Assembly: GCF_900188325.1 (NCBI RefSeq)
Contig: NZ_FZPD01000003.1
Coordinates: 372,001-436,000, forward strand
Origin: Ekhidna lutea
GTDB taxonomy: Bacteria > Bacteroidota > Bacteroidia > Cytophagales > Cyclobacteriaceae
Direction of reading: 5' to 3'
DNA length: 64,000 nt
Shown one piece after another: positions 34,540-44,359 of this stretch; the stretch's first letter is position 1, and the number at the start of each line of letters is the position of its first letter. The position numbers were made by a program, and so were the translations under genes. Under the pieces are notes generated by a model, which worked only from the letters and a program-made list of their open reading frames with translations, made no database searches and was not told the DNA's origin.

Positions 34540-36804
34540 ATGAAACACGAAGAACGAATTGCGAGCGAGCTAAGCATAAACCCAAAACAGGTTATAGCAA
34601 CCATTGGGCTTTTGGATGAAGGAGCAACTGTGCCGTTTATTTCACGATATCGGAAAGAAGTGACAGGTAGTTTAGATGACCTGCAAGTGGCAGGTGTTCG
34701 TGATCGTATTCAACAGCTTCGGGATCTCGATGCGAGACGGGAGGCTATTCTTAAGTCAATCAGGGAGCAAGAAAAACTCACTCCTGAGCTCGAAAAGAAA
34801 ATCAACGAAGCGCAGACCATGACTGCACTTGAGGATCTTTACCTTCCATACAAGCCAAAACGAAAAACCCGGGCAAGTATGGCGAAAGAGAAAGGTCTTG
34901 AACCTTTGGCACTGAAGGTTATGGACCAAGGAAATTTCGACGTGCAATTAGAGGCTGGAAAGTTTGTTGATTCTGAAAAAGGAGTAGAATCTGAAGAGGA
35001 GGCATTGCAGGGCGCACGCGATATTATCGCAGAAACCATAAATGAACATGCAGAGACTCGACAGAAGATCCGTGAACTTTTCATGAAAAAAGGAATCATT
35101 GCTTCCAAAGTATTGAAGAGCAAAGAGAAGAACGCAGATGCGCAGAAGTACAAAGATTATTTTGAGTGGGACGAGCCGATAGCCAAGATCCCGTCTCACC
35201 GTTTGCTAGCCATAAGAAGAGGAGAGAAGGAAGGCTTCCTTTCCATGAATATCGCTCCTGAAGAAGAGGAGGCACTGGAGATCATTGAAAGACAATTTGT
35301 AAAAGGAACTTCCGAAGCGAGTGAACAGGTAGCTGTTGCTGTTAAGGATTCTTACAAGCGTTTGATGAGCGTGAGTATCGAAACCGAGGTTCGAATGGAG
35401 AGCAAGAAAAAGGCAGATGAGGAAGCAATCACCGTCTTTGCAGAAAACCTGAAGCAGTTGCTAATGGCAGCACCGTTGGGGCAGAAAGCTGTAATGGCAA
35501 TTGACCCTGGATTCCGAACCGGATGTAAAGTGGTATGTCTGGATAAGCAGGGTAAATTGTTGGAATTCACAGCAATCTATCCGAATGAACCACAACGTGA
35601 CACCACCCGTGCCGGAGAAACAGTGAAGCACCTCGTTGAGAAACACAAAATTGAAGCCATAGCTATTGGTAATGGAACTGCCAGCCGAGAAACTGAATCT
35701 TTTGTCAAGAAATTGGGACTGCCATCTAGTGTAATCGTAGCAATGGTGAATGAAAGTGGGGCATCTATCTACTCAGCATCTGAAGCTGCACGAGATGAAT
35801 TTCCAAATGAGGACGTGACGGTGAGAGGCTCTGTTTCTATTGGAAGGCGTATGATGGACCCATTGGCGGAGCTGGTAAAAATTGACGCTAAATCCATTGG
35901 TGTGGGACAATATCAGCATGATGTGGATCAAACAGCTTTGAAAAAATCGCTGGATGATGTAGTGATGGCGTGTGTAAACAATGTGGGTGTGGAGTTGAAT
36001 ACTTCAAGCAAGCAATTGCTCACGTATGTATCTGGCCTTGGAGCCAGTATTGCTGAAAACATCGTAAAATACCGAAATGAAAATGGCCCGTTTAAATCTC
36101 GGGAAGCGTTGAAAAAGGTACCCCGACTGGGAGGTAAAGCATTTGAGCAGGCCGCAGGATTTCTTAGGATAGAAGGCGCTGAGAATCCATTGGATAAGAG
36201 CGCTGTTCACCCTGAACGCTACAGCACAGTAGAGCAAATGGCAAAAGATGCCCAGGCAACTGTCAAAGACCTGATGACCAGTGCGGAAATTCGCAAGAGG
36301 GTAGATCTGAAGAAATATGTGAGTGATGATGTGGGTTTGCCTACACTTAAAGACATCATGCAGGAGTTGGACAAACCGGGTCGTGATCCAAGAGATCAAT
36401 TTGAAGCTGTGCAGTTTCAGGAAGGCGTAAATGAGATGAAAGACCTAAAAGAAGGAATGAAGCTTCCGGGTGTAGTGACGAATATTACCAAGTTTGGTGC
36501 CTTTGTTGATGTAGGTGTTCACCAGGATGGATTGGTACATATCAGTCATCTTTCCAACTCGTTTGTTTCAGACCCGACTCAGGTGGTAAAACTGGGTCAA
36601 AAAGTGCATGTTACGGTATTAGAAGTGGATGTGTCAAGAAAACGAATCTCACTTTCAATGAAAGGGGATGCACCTCAGGTAAAGCGATCGGAGAAACGCA
36701 CCCGAAGTAATAAACCAACACCAAAAAAGGCAAAAGAAGAGCGAAATCCGGAAGGCGACCTCCAAGCAAAATTGGCGATGCTCAAGGGAAAATTTGGACA
36801 ATAA
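34540..36804 (+). CDS. tex: Tex-family RNA-binding transcription accessory protein
   Basis: This 754-residue protein has the Tex layout: N-terminal helical domain (TVPFISRYRKEVTGSLDDLQV), a YqgF/RuvC-like RNase H domain (about 325-450; MAIDPGFRTGCKVVCLD), a helix-hairpin-helix domain (about 490-560; YVSGLGASIAENIVKYR) and a C-terminal S1 RNA-binding domain (about 640-715; GVVTNITKFGAFVDVGVHQDG). A basic tail follows. Tex binds nucleic acids and affects transcription and stress tolerance in several bacteria. Length is normal. Confidence 0.95.
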   Translation: MKHEERIASELSINPKQVIATIGLLDEGATVPFISRYRKEVTGSLDDLQVAGVRDRIQQLRDLDARREAILKSIREQEKLTPELEKKINEAQTMTALEDLYLPYKPKRKTRASMAKEKGLEPLALKVMDQGNFDVQLEAGKFVDSEKGVESEEEALQGARDIIAETINEHAETRQKIRELFMKKGIIASKVLKSKEKNADAQKYKDYFEWDEPIAKIPSHRLLAIRRGEKEGFLSMNIAPEEEEALEIIERQFVKGTSEASEQVAVAVKDSYKRLMSVSIETEVRMESKKKADEEAITVFAENLKQLLMAAPLGQKAVMAIDPGFRTGCKVVCLDKQGKLLEFTAIYPNEPQRDTTRAGETVKHLVEKHKIEAIAIGNGTASRETESFVKKLGLPSSVIVAMVNESGASIYSASEAARDEFPNEDVTVRGSVSIGRRMMDPLAELVKIDAKSIGVGQYQHDVDQTALKKSLDDVVMACVNNVGVELNTSSKQLLTYVSGLGASIAENIVKYRNENGPFKSREALKKVPRLGGKAFEQAAGFLRIEGAENPLDKSAVHPERYSTVEQMAKDAQATVKDLMTSAEIRKRVDLKKYVSDDVGLPTLKDIMQELDKPGRDPRDQFEAVQFQEGVNEMKDLKEGMKLPGVVTNITKFGAFVDVGVHQDGLVHISHLSNSFVSDPTQVVKLGQKVHVTVLEVDVSRKRISLSMKGDAPQVKRSEKRTRSNKPTPKKAKEERNPEGDLQAKLAMLKGKFGQ

Positions 36805-36863
36805 GGCTCAGACAATATATTCTGCCTACCTTTGTGGTGACGGAGGTGCAAGCGGTGAGAGCT

Positions 36864-36916
36864 GATCGTACGGATATTTATCACTCATTCACGAGTTTCT
36901 TCATCTTCGTACGATC
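36864..36916 (+). promoter_or_regulatory. Long inverted repeat in the leader of the next gene
   Basis: GATCGTACG (36864-36872) pairs with CGTACGATC (36908-36916), extended by four more pairs (GAGA with TCTT) across a three-base bulge, around a loop of about 35 nt. It is followed by no T-run, so it is not a classical terminator. A TAnnTTTG-like box (TACCTTTG at 36827) suggests a start of transcription ahead of it. Confidence 0.4.
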
Positions 36917-36958
36917 TCTTTTCGGAGGTCGATTTTTGAAAATTAAAACATTAAAAAG

Positions 36959-37369
36959 ATGCCTTCTTATCCAGTAAATCACAGTCTCTACGTTCTTCTT
37001 TGGAATAAATACAAGCCTGTAATCCTTAAATTAATGAAGGATGCAGCTGAAGAGCCACAGGAATACCAGTTTATTCCACATGAATTCCGTGATTTAAATC
37101 CAAAAGAAAAAAGTGGGCATTCGTTTACCCTTGAAGCTCACAAAAGACGAGCAGTCAACAACATTAAAATGTCTGTTGTAGCTCAGGACTTATTAGAAAT
37201 TCTACTTAAATCCAATACTGCACTCAATCTGCTTGAAGAAGCTACTTTTGAGTTTAAAATGGACAAACAATTCAAATTCGTTGTTACGCGACACGAACTT
37301 GAGACAGAAGAAACTGCTGATGAAGCGGTTGAAGCTCAAAGTGAAGTAAAGGAAAAAGAAGAGGCTTAA
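36959..37369 (+). CDS. Uncharacterised acidic-tail protein
   Basis: I do not recognise this 136-residue protein beyond it looking like a conserved cytoplasmic protein of Cytophagales. The first 105 residues are folded-looking (LYVLLWNKYKPVILKLMKDA, then DLLEILLKSNTALNLLEEATFEFKM) and the last 30 are almost all Glu, Ala, Asp and Lys (EETADEAVEAQSEVKEKEEA), a disordered acidic tail. It has no signal peptide or membrane segment. The gene follows tex by 154 bp and has a hairpin in its leader. It is convergent with the DUF885 gene, 6 bp apart. Confidence 0.7.
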   Translation: MPSYPVNHSLYVLLWNKYKPVILKLMKDAAEEPQEYQFIPHEFRDLNPKEKSGHSFTLEAHKRRAVNNIKMSVVAQDLLEILLKSNTALNLLEEATFEFKMDKQFKFVVTRHELETEETADEAVEAQSEVKEKEEA

Positions 37370-37375
37370 GCCTCT

Positions 37376-39019
37376 TTACTCATTTATCATTTGTTCTTTG
37401 GTTAGCGCTATTGGAATATTTCCAATACGATTGAGCGTATCAAAAAAGTCTTTCAACTTGAAAGATTCGCCCTGTCGTTCCTTTTTCAAAGCGTAAGCCA
37501 TCATAGCATCTTCTAACAGATACTTACCTGTGATGTAGCTGGTACCGTACCCCGGCTGTCTCAGGTAAAGGTGCTGCTCGAATATGAGCAGTTCTTTTTC
37601 TGTTTTCATCCAGCCTCTCGGGGTGTTTTCAGAATGAATCGACCCGGCCTCTTCCATTGTCATTTCATTGGCGTGTGCATATAGAGAGCCCAGCCCTCGT
37701 GCGGCTCTCTGAGCAATCATGATATAGACGATCTCCCGAACCCGCGGATCATCATCATACAATCCGGCATCCATAAACATTTCTTCCACTGCGGTAGCTG
37801 TTCCTTCATTTCTACTATCAAAGATGTTGTATAGCAATGGCCCTTTTCTGATCGGACTTTCGTGGGGTTCTGTATCCATTCGGGCTAATTCAAACCAGTG
37901 ATAGAAATGTGAGTATAGCGGTCTGGGATCATGATGAGCTGTAATCCAGAAGAAATTGCGCGTTTCCTTTGGTACAAAAGACCCGAGATGTTCCCTTAAA
38001 GCGGGATCAAAATAATCTTTGACTGTAACAACCGAATCCTGATCCAGGAAATTGATCAAGCTCTTTGCTGATCTGTCCGCTAGCTCATCGTACGCTTCCG
38101 GTGAGTCAACAGGTTCTAGTTCCGGAAGATTGCGATTTCTATGCTCTTCCAGTTTTAATGCTGACCAAGATCGCGCCAGCTCCCTTTTTAAAAGCATCAC
38201 TTCATCTTCCCAAGTCAACGGAACCAGATGTACATTTTGTAAATACCAGGTATAGTTTTCTTTCCCAATACCGGAGGGGCCATCTTTTTTAGTTGCCTCA
38301 TTCTTGAGCCATTCTACAAAATCATTTGTTGAGTCGATCGCTTCATCTATCGCAGAGGTCAAGCCATCATCACCCTTGATTTCTGGCCATTCTTTTATAC
38401 TCCTGAGGTTTTCACTTTGAAATTCGATGGTCCGAATGCCGGCCACCCATAGGTCTCTTGCATTCCCGGTTAGGTTTACTTTAGCCTGCTCATTCAGCGA
38501 TGGTATGATTTTCAATTTATTGATTAATTTCTCTTGGTCTACATCGCTTAGTGGAAAATCATACTGCCAAATCTCAGTTGTACCATGGTGCGTTGGCCCT
38601 TCATGCGCAGGTACATCACTGCGATACATCCAAAGAGACTTGTAAAATGCCGGATCTCTTTCCCAGGGTTTTAGGATTCGATAATTGAAATCATACCCAT
38701 TCATCTCGGCCCACACGATGGTCCAGTCTATTTTTTCGGGAGTAGCCCACCCGGCGGTATCCATTGAGAGTAGCCGTTTTTGCAGTGATTTAAATGTTGA
38801 GTGACGTGACTCAAAGGTTTCTTGTCGATAATCAGGTGCTCCATCATATAAAGGAGGATTTTCAAAATCCCGCCATTCGACAAAAAGGCTGACCAAATCA
38901 TCATAGGACGCCTCTTCTTTTTGTGAAACTGTATCTTGGGAATCATCAACTGCGGTGGTACATGCTGTAAGCGCAAATAGTAAAAGTGCCAATTGGCTTA
39001 TTTTATTCATCTTAATCAT
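37376..39019 (-). CDS. DUF885 lipoprotein, probably lacking the metal motif
   Basis: This 547-residue protein has a lipobox (LLFALTAC); the ATG at 39010 is an equally good start. The C-terminal half follows the DUF885 pattern: [24 protein letters not shown], then [21 protein letters not shown], then [15 protein letters not shown] and [12 protein letters not shown]. Family members normally carry a HExxPGH metal site before the EGTA motif; here the corresponding stretch reads [13 protein letters not shown], with no HExxH anywhere. I infer loss of metallopeptidase activity. It overlaps the exported aminotransferase gene by 4 bp, so the two are coupled. Confidence 0.75.
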   Translation of the reverse strand: MIKMNKISQLALLLFALTACTTAVDDSQDTVSQKEEASYDDLVSLFVEWRDFENPPLYDGAPDYRQETFESRHSTFKSLQKRLLSMDTAGWATPEKIDWTIVWAEMNGYDFNYRILKPWERDPAFYKSLWMYRSDVPAHEGPTHHGTTEIWQYDFPLSDVDQEKLINKLKIIPSLNEQAKVNLTGNARDLWVAGIRTIEFQSENLRSIKEWPEIKGDDGLTSAIDEAIDSTNDFVEWLKNEATKKDGPSGIGKENYTWYLQNVHLVPLTWEDEVMLLKRELARSWSALKLEEHRNRNLPELEPVDSPEAYDELADRSAKSLINFLDQDSVVTVKDYFDPALREHLGSFVPKETRNFFWITAHHDPRPLYSHFYHWFELARMDTEPHESPIRKGPLLYNIFDSRNEGTATAVEEMFMDAGLYDDDPRVREIVYIMIAQRAARGLGSLYAHANEMTMEEAGSIHSENTPRGWMKTEKELLIFEQHLYLRQPGYGTSYITGKYLLEDAMMAYALKKERQGESFKLKDFFDTLNRIGNIPIALTKEQMINE

Positions 39020-40290
39020 GCTAAATCTGAGACTACTTTAAGAGCTTTATCAATTTCTTCTTTGGAATTATAAATATGGACAGAATGCCTGAGTATTTCT
39101 TTTCCGACAGACCTGGGCTGGAGTTTTTCTTTTTCCCACATCGTTTTTTGAAGTTGAGGGCCGGTTAGTCCTTTCACTGAATAAGTGGTAATACCAGCAC
39201 ACATTTCCGGATGAATCGAGGAATGAATGGTAACATGATCCATGTCCTTAAGTCCATCTCTCAGATAGTCCCCTAACTCTTTTATTCGGCCAATCCATCT
39301 ATCTTCGCCAACCGTGTTGAAAAAATCAACTGCGGCATCATACCCGACGATAAGTCCCGGGTTCCCTGTTCCATTTTGCATCAATCGAAATCCATGATCC
39401 TCTTCATTCTCCCAATTGTAGCTTGCAATGGTGCTCCAGATGCCACTTACAACTTCTTCTCGGATATAAAGCAGTCCGCTTCCCGGAGGCGCTAGGAGCC
39501 ATTTATGTAGGCTGGAATAATACGCATCACAACCAATTTCTTTCACGTCAACTTTTACCTGACCTACACATTGAGCACCATCAAGAATCGTAAAAATTCC
39601 TCGTTTACGAGCTTCCGCACATAATTCTTTTACTGGCATCACTACACCATACGCCGAAATGATATGTGGAATGGCTATGACTTTTGTTTTGTCAGTTACC
39701 TCAGAAAAGATTGCATCAATGACATCCTGGGGATCATTCGCCGGCACAGGCATAGTTGCCTGCTTGTAGATACATCCTCTTCGCTTGGCAAGTAGCTGCC
39801 AGGCAGCAAACCCTCCCCCGTGCTCTTGGTTGGTGTTTAGCAGCTCGTCTCCCTCTTTTAGGTTAAGGCCGTTCGCCACATAGTTCATCCCGAATGTAGC
39901 ATTCTGAGTGAGAGAAATTTCTTTGAAATCTGCATTAATGATTTCCCCCAATTTTTTTCTGAGTTTCTCGTAGGGGAAATATCCGCTCAGTAATTCAGGC
40001 CCGGATCCGTCTTTGTAATCGATCTCAGCTGCGTGCCTTGCATTATGAGTCATGTGATCCATCATCTTTTGCAATGCAAAGTTGGATGTAGGTCCGATGG
40101 TTCCATTGTTGAAATAGGTTTGGCCTTCTTTGAGTGCAAACTGTTTTCGGAGAAGCTTCCAATAATCCTGGTTGTCTAGTGTGGCAGACTTGAGGTTTTC
40201 TAGCGTGAATGAAGTATCAGAAAATGAAAACAGAGGCAGAGAAAGGGCGCTAAAGGCACTTTTCCTTATGAAATCTCGGCGATTGCTCAT
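39016..40290 (-). CDS. Exported class V aminotransferase-like PLP enzyme
   Basis: This 424-residue protein has a twin-arginine-like N-terminus ([21 protein letters not shown]), implying folded export with cofactor. The fold-type I PLP core is intact: [33 protein letters not shown] and the lysine in [18 protein letters not shown]. It resembles isopenicillin-N-epimerase-like and cysteine-desulfurase-like members. The reaction is unknown. It is the first gene of the pair with the DUF885 lipoprotein; a shared role in processing amino-acid- or peptide-derived compounds in the envelope is my inference. Confidence 0.85.
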   Translation of the reverse strand: MSNRRDFIRKSAFSALSLPLFSFSDTSFTLENLKSATLDNQDYWKLLRKQFALKEGQTYFNNGTIGPTSNFALQKMMDHMTHNARHAAEIDYKDGSGPELLSGYFPYEKLRKKLGEIINADFKEISLTQNATFGMNYVANGLNLKEGDELLNTNQEHGGGFAAWQLLAKRRGCIYKQATMPVPANDPQDVIDAIFSEVTDKTKVIAIPHIISAYGVVMPVKELCAEARKRGIFTILDGAQCVGQVKVDVKEIGCDAYYSSLHKWLLAPPGSGLLYIREEVVSGIWSTIASYNWENEEDHGFRLMQNGTGNPGLIVGYDAAVDFFNTVGEDRWIGRIKELGDYLRDGLKDMDHVTIHSSIHPEMCAGITTYSVKGLTGPQLQKTMWEKEKLQPRSVGKEILRHSVHIYNSKEEIDKALKVVSDLA

Positions 40291-40333
40291 GGTCGGGCGC
40301 GTAGGTTTATTTTAAAGTTAACCTAAGAAACCT

Positions 40334-41467
40334 TTATTCATAGCCTTCCCACCATCTTTCAGTTTCTATTCCATTTTGAATAGAAATCAATTGCCCTATT
40401 TCAGGTGTGAAGAGCTTAATGTTTTCTTCAGCTGCTTTCTTGTGGAGTCGCTGTACAGATTCTTTCCATGGATGTAAAGCCAAATCAAATTTGCCCCAGT
40501 GGATTGGCATTAATAGTTCACCTTTCAAGTCCAGATGAGCTTGAGCAGTTTGTTCCGGAAACATGTGTATTTCACTCCAGGATTCGTTGTATGCTCCACA
40601 TTCCATAAACGTTAGATCAAACGGCCCATACCTTTCACCTATTTCTTTAAATCCGGAAAAATATCCGCTATCGCCACTGAAATAAACCCGCTCTTTTTTT
40701 CCAAGGATCACCCATGAACCCCAAAGCGTATGAAAGCGATCACCAAAACTACGACCTGAAAAATGACGAGTAGGAGTGAGTGCAAGTGTCAATTCTCCGA
40801 ATTTGGCTTCCTGCCACCATTCCAATTCAGTTATATTTTCTTTTGGCACTCCCCAGCTTTCAAAATGTGCTCCCACACCCAAAGGCATGTAAAAGCGATC
40901 TACTTTATCCTTCAGAAGCTTAATAGTTGGGTAATCCAAGTGATCGTAGTGATCATGAGAAATAATAACAGCGTCAACTTCAGGGAGGTCTTCAATAGCT
41001 GGGTATTCAGTGTAAGAAAACCTTTTTGGCCCCATAAAGCTGAACATAGACGCTCGCTCGCCTTTCAAAACAGGATCGAAGAGAATGGTGACACCATCCA
41101 CTTTAAGTAAAATGGATGAATGACCAAACCAGGTCATGAATATGCCAGTGTCAGCGGCATTGTTAAATGCTACTGAATTAAAAGGTCTGGTTTCAATTGT
41201 CTTTCTGGGAGACTTATTGGTCTTATCCGCAAATAGATAGTGTGCCAATGTTTTGCGAACATCAGCAAACGACATATCCATCTTGGTTTCAAGAGTGTTT
41301 ACAAAAACACCGTCTTTAAAATTTGATGCGGATTGCATCCGATCTAAACGCTCGCCTTTCGGCTTACCTCCAATTTGTGGTGCTGTCTGAAAAAAAATGA
41401 TCACACCTCCTACGATGAGGAGGATGATTATGATGAATGTGAGCATGATTTGTTTGAATACCTTCAT
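40334..41467 (-). CDS. Membrane-anchored MBL-fold hydrolase (NAPE-PLD/UlaG-like)
   Basis: This 377-residue protein has one N-terminal membrane segment (IMLTFIIIILLIVGGVIIFF) followed by a metallo-beta-lactamase fold. The metal ligands are in ISHDHYDHLDYPTI, the third in TPTRHFSGRSF, the bridging Asp in FSGDSGYFSGF, and the last His in PIHWGKFDLALHPW. This motif set matches N-acyl-phosphatidylethanolamine phospholipase D-like and UlaG-like enzymes. In Bacteroidota, lipid amidation is common, so a phospholipid substrate is plausible but unproven. It is 43 bp downstream of no close neighbour on its strand and is probably monocistronic. Confidence 0.86.
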   Translation of the reverse strand: MKVFKQIMLTFIIIILLIVGGVIIFFQTAPQIGGKPKGERLDRMQSASNFKDGVFVNTLETKMDMSFADVRKTLAHYLFADKTNKSPRKTIETRPFNSVAFNNAADTGIFMTWFGHSSILLKVDGVTILFDPVLKGERASMFSFMGPKRFSYTEYPAIEDLPEVDAVIISHDHYDHLDYPTIKLLKDKVDRFYMPLGVGAHFESWGVPKENITELEWWQEAKFGELTLALTPTRHFSGRSFGDRFHTLWGSWVILGKKERVYFSGDSGYFSGFKEIGERYGPFDLTFMECGAYNESWSEIHMFPEQTAQAHLDLKGELLMPIHWGKFDLALHPWKESVQRLHKKAAEENIKLFTPEIGQLISIQNGIETERWWEGYE

Positions 41468-41509
41468 TAACAGAATTGGCTGAATCGATTGAAGATATTC
41501 AACTAGATC

Positions 41510-41734
41510 CTAGTCTTCTTTCTTAGAATCCTTTTTAGGATCTTTCTTATCTTCTTCAGGTGGGGTGTCAACGATGTTTCCAAACTCGTCAACATAGGCG
41601 ATCATGTCATCTAAATCTCCGCCTTTGTTGTTGTTTTCCTGTCTCTCCTTTTTCTTCTCCTCTTTCTCTTTGCGCTTTTGCATGCGCTTTTTCACTTTCT
41701 GATTTTTGATAAAACTGTTTTGTGATCTTCCCAT
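41510..41734 (-). CDS. Small highly charged protein, helicase neighbour
   Basis: This 74-residue protein is very rich in Lys and Glu (KVKKRMQKRKEKEEKKKERQ), then has a conserved-looking core LDDMIAYVDEFGNIVDTPPEE and a lysine-rich tail. From memory, the same N-terminal phrase MGRSQ plus AYVDE(F/Y)GNI-DTPP appears in the linker ahead of cold-shock domains in Bacteroidota, but no cold-shock domain follows here. Likely an RNA- or ribosome-associated factor, supported only by that resemblance and by the DEAD-box helicase 100 bp upstream on the same strand. Confidence 0.6.
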   Translation of the reverse strand: MGRSQNSFIKNQKVKKRMQKRKEKEEKKKERQENNNKGGDLDDMIAYVDEFGNIVDTPPEEDKKDPKKDSKKED

Positions 41735-41833
41735 ATAGTATTTTTAAATGGTTTGATGTCCTATCGAGTGCTCATACCATTTCCCATCTGACACAAGATC
41801 GCTTTGACATGCTAAAAACTTAAAGTTAATAAA

Positions 41834-43519
41834 CTATTTGCGCCTTCTCTTACCTCTTCTAAAGTCCTTTCGAGAAGAATTTCTATCCGAACGATATTTT
41901 TTCTTACCTTTTTTGTCAGATGAAGAGTTGTCATTATCTCGATTCATTCTGATTTCACGGCCACTGTGAGTTACGTTCTTAAAGCGTGTAGAAACACCTT
42001 TATCGTAGCGCTTATCCATCTCGAAATAGGTGTGGTTTTGCTTGATCTCCACAGAGCCGAAAAACTTTGTTTCTATTTGTCCTATTTCAGAAACAAACGA
42101 AACTATTTCACCTTTAGACATGCCATCGATACTTCCGAGGTTGATAAAATACCGATTGAATTGTGATCGATCTCTTCGGTCTGGCGAGCCACCAATAGAT
42201 TCGTTTAAATCAGACTGTCCATCGCTTGAAATCAGATTTTCGAGCTGAGAAGAAATGATTCGTTTTAAGATGTCCTCTTTCGAAAGCCCTTCAAACGCAT
42301 GCTTCACCTCTTCAAAAAGTTTCTCACTTTTTGAATCTACCTGAACATTTATGATTGAGTCAGACCAGTTTTTCAATCGTCCCTCCTGAATTGAATTAAG
42401 ATCCGGGACTTCCATTTGTTCAAACTTAACATTGATCTTGCGCTCAAGAGCCTGGATTTTCCTGCCTTCTCGCGGATTGATGAAAGCAAGTGAAACGCCC
42501 TTTTTGCCAGCTCGACCTGTACGCCCACTTCTATGCGTGTAGCTCTCAAGTTGATCTGGTAGCGTGTGATGAATCACATGTGTCAAGTCATTCACATCAA
42601 TTCCACGTGCAGCCACATCGGTTGCGATCAGCAACTGCATGGATCGGGATTTAAAACGCTTCATAGCTGCGTCTCTTTGCTGCTGCGAAAGCTCACCATG
42701 CAAAGGCTCAGTACTATACCCTAGGTCATTTAATTCATCAGCGATTTGTTGTGTTTCTCTTCTGGTACGGCAAAACATGACTCCACGCATTTCCGGCTGG
42801 ATATCAAGAAACCTTCTTAGCGCGGCAACTTTGTTCGCAGATTTAGTAATGACATACTGGTGTGTGATGTCTTTATTGCTTTTCTCTTCACGATTGATGG
42901 TTACCTCCTTAGGCTCTACCATGTACTTATTGATAATCTTACGGATTTCAGGCGGCATGGTGGCTGAGAAAAGCCAGGTGGATTTAGTATCCGGAGTGTG
43001 AGACAGAATTTCGTCAATGGCCTCTTTGAAACCCATGTTGAGCATCTCATCAGCCTCATCCAATACAACATGGCTGATGTTATTCAGCTTAATCGATTTT
43101 CGTTTGATGAGATCAAGTAACCTTCCGGGTGTGGCTACAACAATCTGAGTGGGTCTTCTTAGCGCCTTAATTTGGTTAGTGATGGCGGCACCTCCATACA
43201 CAACCTCTACATTGAGGTCTTTGTATCCCTTTGAAAAGTCAACAAGCTGTTTAGCTGTTTGCTGACCAAGCTCACGTGTAGGTGCCATGATCAGTGCTTG
43301 TGTTGTTGGGTTATCGGAATCGATTAATTCAACAAGAGGTAAACCAAAAGCGGCAGTTTTACCTGTTCCGGTTTGGGCCAGGCCGATAAAATCGCATGGA
43401 TCATTTTCAAGAAGTAGGGGAATAGCCTGTGTTTGTACAGGGGTGGGAGTGGTAAACCCCAATTGATCCAGGGCCTTTAATGTTTTGGGCGAGAGCCCAA
43501 GATTTTCAAAATTATTCAA
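41834..43519 (-). CDS. DEAD-box RNA helicase with DbpA-type RNA-binding domain
   Basis: This 561-residue protein has the full DEAD-box set in order: Q motif (GFTTPTPVQTQAIP), AQTGTGKTAAFG, PTRELGQQ, TPGRLLDL, DEADEMLNMGF, SATMPPEIR, then domain 2 with RGIDVNDLTHVIH and HRSGRTGRAGK. Residues about 455-525 form a DbpA-type RNA-binding domain (FINLGSIDGMSKGEIVSFVSE), followed by a basic, Arg/Lys/Ser-rich tail. It resembles CsdA/DeaD helicases that help ribosome assembly and mRNA turnover in the cold. It is likely linked to the small charged protein downstream. Confidence 0.93.
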   Translation of the reverse strand: MNNFENLGLSPKTLKALDQLGFTTPTPVQTQAIPLLLENDPCDFIGLAQTGTGKTAAFGLPLVELIDSDNPTTQALIMAPTRELGQQTAKQLVDFSKGYKDLNVEVVYGGAAITNQIKALRRPTQIVVATPGRLLDLIKRKSIKLNNISHVVLDEADEMLNMGFKEAIDEILSHTPDTKSTWLFSATMPPEIRKIINKYMVEPKEVTINREEKSNKDITHQYVITKSANKVAALRRFLDIQPEMRGVMFCRTRRETQQIADELNDLGYSTEPLHGELSQQQRDAAMKRFKSRSMQLLIATDVAARGIDVNDLTHVIHHTLPDQLESYTHRSGRTGRAGKKGVSLAFINPREGRKIQALERKINVKFEQMEVPDLNSIQEGRLKNWSDSIINVQVDSKSEKLFEEVKHAFEGLSKEDILKRIISSQLENLISSDGQSDLNESIGGSPDRRDRSQFNRYFINLGSIDGMSKGEIVSFVSEIGQIETKFFGSVEIKQNHTYFEMDKRYDKGVSTRFKNVTHSGREIRMNRDNDNSSSDKKGKKKYRSDRNSSRKDFRRGKRRRK

Positions 43520-43643
43520 GAACGTATTATTATTAAATGAGGCGCGAAGTTAGCTTTTATTTGGAAGAAAGCCGCTGTGACTCAAACAATTAAAATTTTA
43601 TTCGTCGAAAATGATTGAGTTAGAGTTTAAACGTATATTTATA

Positions 43644-43657
43644 AGTGATTACTCACT
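43644..43657. promoter_or_regulatory. Operator-like inverted repeat before tetR-type gene
   Basis: AGTGATTACTCACT has five-base arms AGTGA/TCACT and ends 2 bp before the ATG at 43660. It matches 12 of 14 bases of the core of the palindrome at 44200-44221. Confidence 0.55.
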
Positions 43658-43659
43658 AT

Positions 43660-44181
43660 ATGACAGAGAAGCAGGAAAAAATACTTGAAGTTGCTTTAGA
43701 CCTTTTCGCGAAAGATGGTTACGCGGCAACTTCTACCAGCAAGGTAGCAAAGGAGGCAGGTGTTTCAGAGGGATTGATATTTCGTCATTTTGTTAGTAAG
43801 GAAGGCTTGTTGCGGTCCATTCTTGAGTTGGGAGAGAAAAAAGCACAGGCGCTCTTTCAGGTAGCTGAAGGAATGGAAGATCCTAAAGAGGTACTCAGAA
43901 GAATCATCGGACTTCCATTTAATATTTCAGAAGACCAGTATGCTTATTGGAAATTAATTTATTCGCTTAAATGGCAGGCGAGTGTTTATGATGACAGTAT
44001 GTCCAAGCCGATTAAGGAAATGCTTATCCCTGCATTTGCGGATTTGGGCTATTCAAATCCTACGGTTGAAGCGGAAACCATTCTCGTAATCATTGACGGA
44101 CTAGTGACAGCTATTCTGTTGAGAGATTTACCAAATCCGAGTTATATCAAACAAAGTCTTTTTAATAAATACAGATTGTAA
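43660..44181 (+). CDS. TetR-family transcriptional regulator
   Basis: I start it at the ATG at 43660 (MTEKQEKILEVALDLFAKD); a GTG at 43645 lies inside the operator-like repeat and is less likely. The 173-residue protein has an N-terminal TetR HTH (GYAATSTSKVAKEAGVSEGLIFRHFVSKEGLLRSI) and a helical ligand/dimer domain with aromatic residues (YAYWKLIYSLKWQ). No effector is inferable. It sits between the helicase (divergent) and the symporter (convergent). Operator-like repeats lie at both ends of the gene, which points to autoregulation. Confidence 0.88.
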   Translation: MTEKQEKILEVALDLFAKDGYAATSTSKVAKEAGVSEGLIFRHFVSKEGLLRSILELGEKKAQALFQVAEGMEDPKEVLRRIIGLPFNISEDQYAYWKLIYSLKWQASVYDDSMSKPIKEMLIPAFADLGYSNPTVEAETILVIIDGLVTAILLRDLPNPSYIKQSLFNKYRL

Positions 44182-44199
44182 AATATGTGTGTTAAATCC

Positions 44200-44221
44200 A
44201 AAATGAGTGATCACTCATTTT
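44200..44221. promoter_or_regulatory. Perfect 22-bp palindrome after the tetR-type gene
   Basis: A perfect 22-bp inverted repeat (core AATGAGTGATCACTCATT) begins 19 bp beyond the regulator's stop. The core matches the repeat in front of the same gene, favouring a TetR operator; an A/T-flanked terminator in this convergent gap is the alternative. Confidence 0.5.
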
Positions 44222-44359
44222 AATAGCTATCAGGGAAAAAAACGTACAAAGCCTTATTTCACACCATTCGGTAATGCGAGTGAAGGAGAGTTCAAAACTA
44301 AGTTGGCGTCACTCCCAATAATAAGAGAATAAAATATCTTGAGTGCGTTGTTAATTGAC

